Below the pieces are notes generated by a model. The model was not told the origin of the DNA and did no database searches. It saw nothing but the letters and a program-made list of their open reading frames with translations. The position numbers were made by a program, and so were the translations under genes. DNA of 6,289 bases, taken from contig JAHCKU010000191.1 of NCBI GenBank assembly GCA_026125625.1, positions 1 through 6,289 on the forward strand, read 5' to 3'. Below, one piece after another: positions 5,873-6,289 of this stretch. Each line of letters opens with the position of its first letter. The first letter of the stretch is position 1. This DNA comes from Burkholderiales bacterium (GTDB lineage Bacteria; Pseudomonadota; Gammaproteobacteria; Burkholderiales; SHXO01).

Positions 5873-6289
5873 TCAGTGCGGATGCCGGTGGTGCAGGTCC
5901 GGATAGTGCGGATGCGAGTGCACGAGCGGCTCGTGCGCGTGCGGATGCGAGTGCGGCTCGCGGCCATCCCAGGCGAACGCGTGCGCGTGCCGGTGGTGCT
6001 CGTCGTGAACGTGCGGATGCTCGTGCTCGAGGCGATCGTGCGCGTGCCGGTGCGAGTGCCGCTCGGTCACGTGCAGCCACACGCCGGCCGCCATCAGCGC
6101 TCCCGCGACGCCGAGCTGCCAGGTGACGGGCTCGGAAAGCACCGCCACCGCGAGCATCGCGCCGAAGAACGGCGCGACCGAATAATAGGCGCCGGTGCGC
6201 GCGGTGCCGAGGTCGCGGAGCGCCAGCACGAACAGCGCGAGGCTCACGCCGTAGCCCAGGAATCCGACCGCCGCGGCGGCGACCGTCAC
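5873..6289 (-). CDS. EamA/DMT-family transporter, C-terminal part, with histidine-rich tail (partial)
   Basis: The last 138 codons of an inner-membrane drug/metabolite transporter; the 5' part lies beyond the right edge. Residues 1-24, 35-51 and 57-72 of the visible part are hydrophobic helices. The segment ARTGAYYSVAPFFGAMLAVAVLSEP (30-54) is the signature of the second EamA repeat, whose last helix ends at WLHVTE. After it comes a cytosolic or periplasmic tail of about 61 residues (78-138) with 23 histidines, arranged as H-x-H runs around a central FAWDGREPHSH and ending DLHHRHPH. I recall similar tails on DMT transporters and other small proteins of proteobacteria. Metal binding (Ni, Co, Zn or Cu) is the obvious inference; substrate cannot be told. 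The GTG at the very edge is probably an internal valine, since a full family member has about ten helices. It converges on the VWA gene. Confidence 0.88.
   Translation of the reverse strand: MTVAAAAVGFLGYGVSLALFVLALRDLGTARTGAYYSVAPFFGAMLAVAVLSEPVTWQLGVAGALMAAGVWLHVTERHSHRHAHDRLEHEHPHVHDEHHRHAHAFAWDGREPHSHPHAHEPLVHSHPHYPDLHHRHPH
5876..6058 (-). other. Coding region of the histidine-rich tail, internally repetitive
   Basis: This stretch encodes the 61-residue tail with 23 His. At DNA level a 16-bp direct repeat, GTGCGGATGCGAGTGC, occurs at 5906-5921 and 5939-5954, offset by 33 nt, which is exactly 11 codons. The repeated units encode the same HSHPH-type peptides. The in-frame spacing suggests growth of the tail by in-frame duplication, or strong codon bias on a repetitive peptide. 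Confidence 0.7.

Noticed and set aside
4873..6126. Long plus-strand frame within and beyond the VWA gene
   Set aside because: The translation is dominated by Ala, Arg and Gly, crosses the hairpin gap and the antisense of the transporter, and lies out of frame with the recognised VWA protein.

Overview
The window reads as GC-rich proteobacterial chromosome, most likely Betaproteobacteria or a related GC-rich Gammaproteobacterium. The reasons are a lipid A hydroxylase of the LpxO type (Gram-negative outer membrane), a tartronate-semialdehyde-type glycerate cluster, short palindromic intergenic repeats of a kind common in these genomes, and GC-rich codon use. The taxonomic placement is inference from gene content and style, not a database result.

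Layout: three genes lie on the minus strand and are read right to left: lpxO (2581-3498), hyi (1526-2308) and ttuD (111-1385). Two genes lie on the plus strand, divergent from lpxO: a MoxR-type AAA+ ATPase (3756-4604) and a CoxE-like von Willebrand factor A (VWA) protein (4625-5803). A drug/metabolite (EamA) transporter with a very histidine-rich C-terminal tail converges on this pair and runs off the right edge (5873-6289, minus). The gaps are not empty. The ttuD 3' flank, the hyi-ttuD gap and the lpxO-hyi gap hold palindromic or 9-nt periodic repeats. The lpxO/moxR divergent region holds two candidate promoters and a dyad. The convergent gap at 5804-5872 holds two hairpins.

Function: hyi and ttuD form the lower part of a glyoxylate/hydroxypyruvate-to-2-phosphoglycerate route, but the usual partners gcl and glxR are not between or beside them in this window. 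LpxO would 2-hydroxylate a lipid A acyl chain. The MoxR/VWA pair belongs to the class of AAA+ and VWA chaperone partners that help mature metalloenzymes or other complexes; its client is not encoded here. The EamA protein is a membrane exporter or permease whose tail looks able to bind metal ions.

I found no mobile-element gene, CRISPR array, tRNA or rRNA. All six genes belong to known families. The items most worth a second look are the His-rich transporter tail, the altered MIDAS motif of the VWA protein with its unknown client, the dyad abutting the moxR -10 box, and the repeat-filled gap where a glxR gene is often found.
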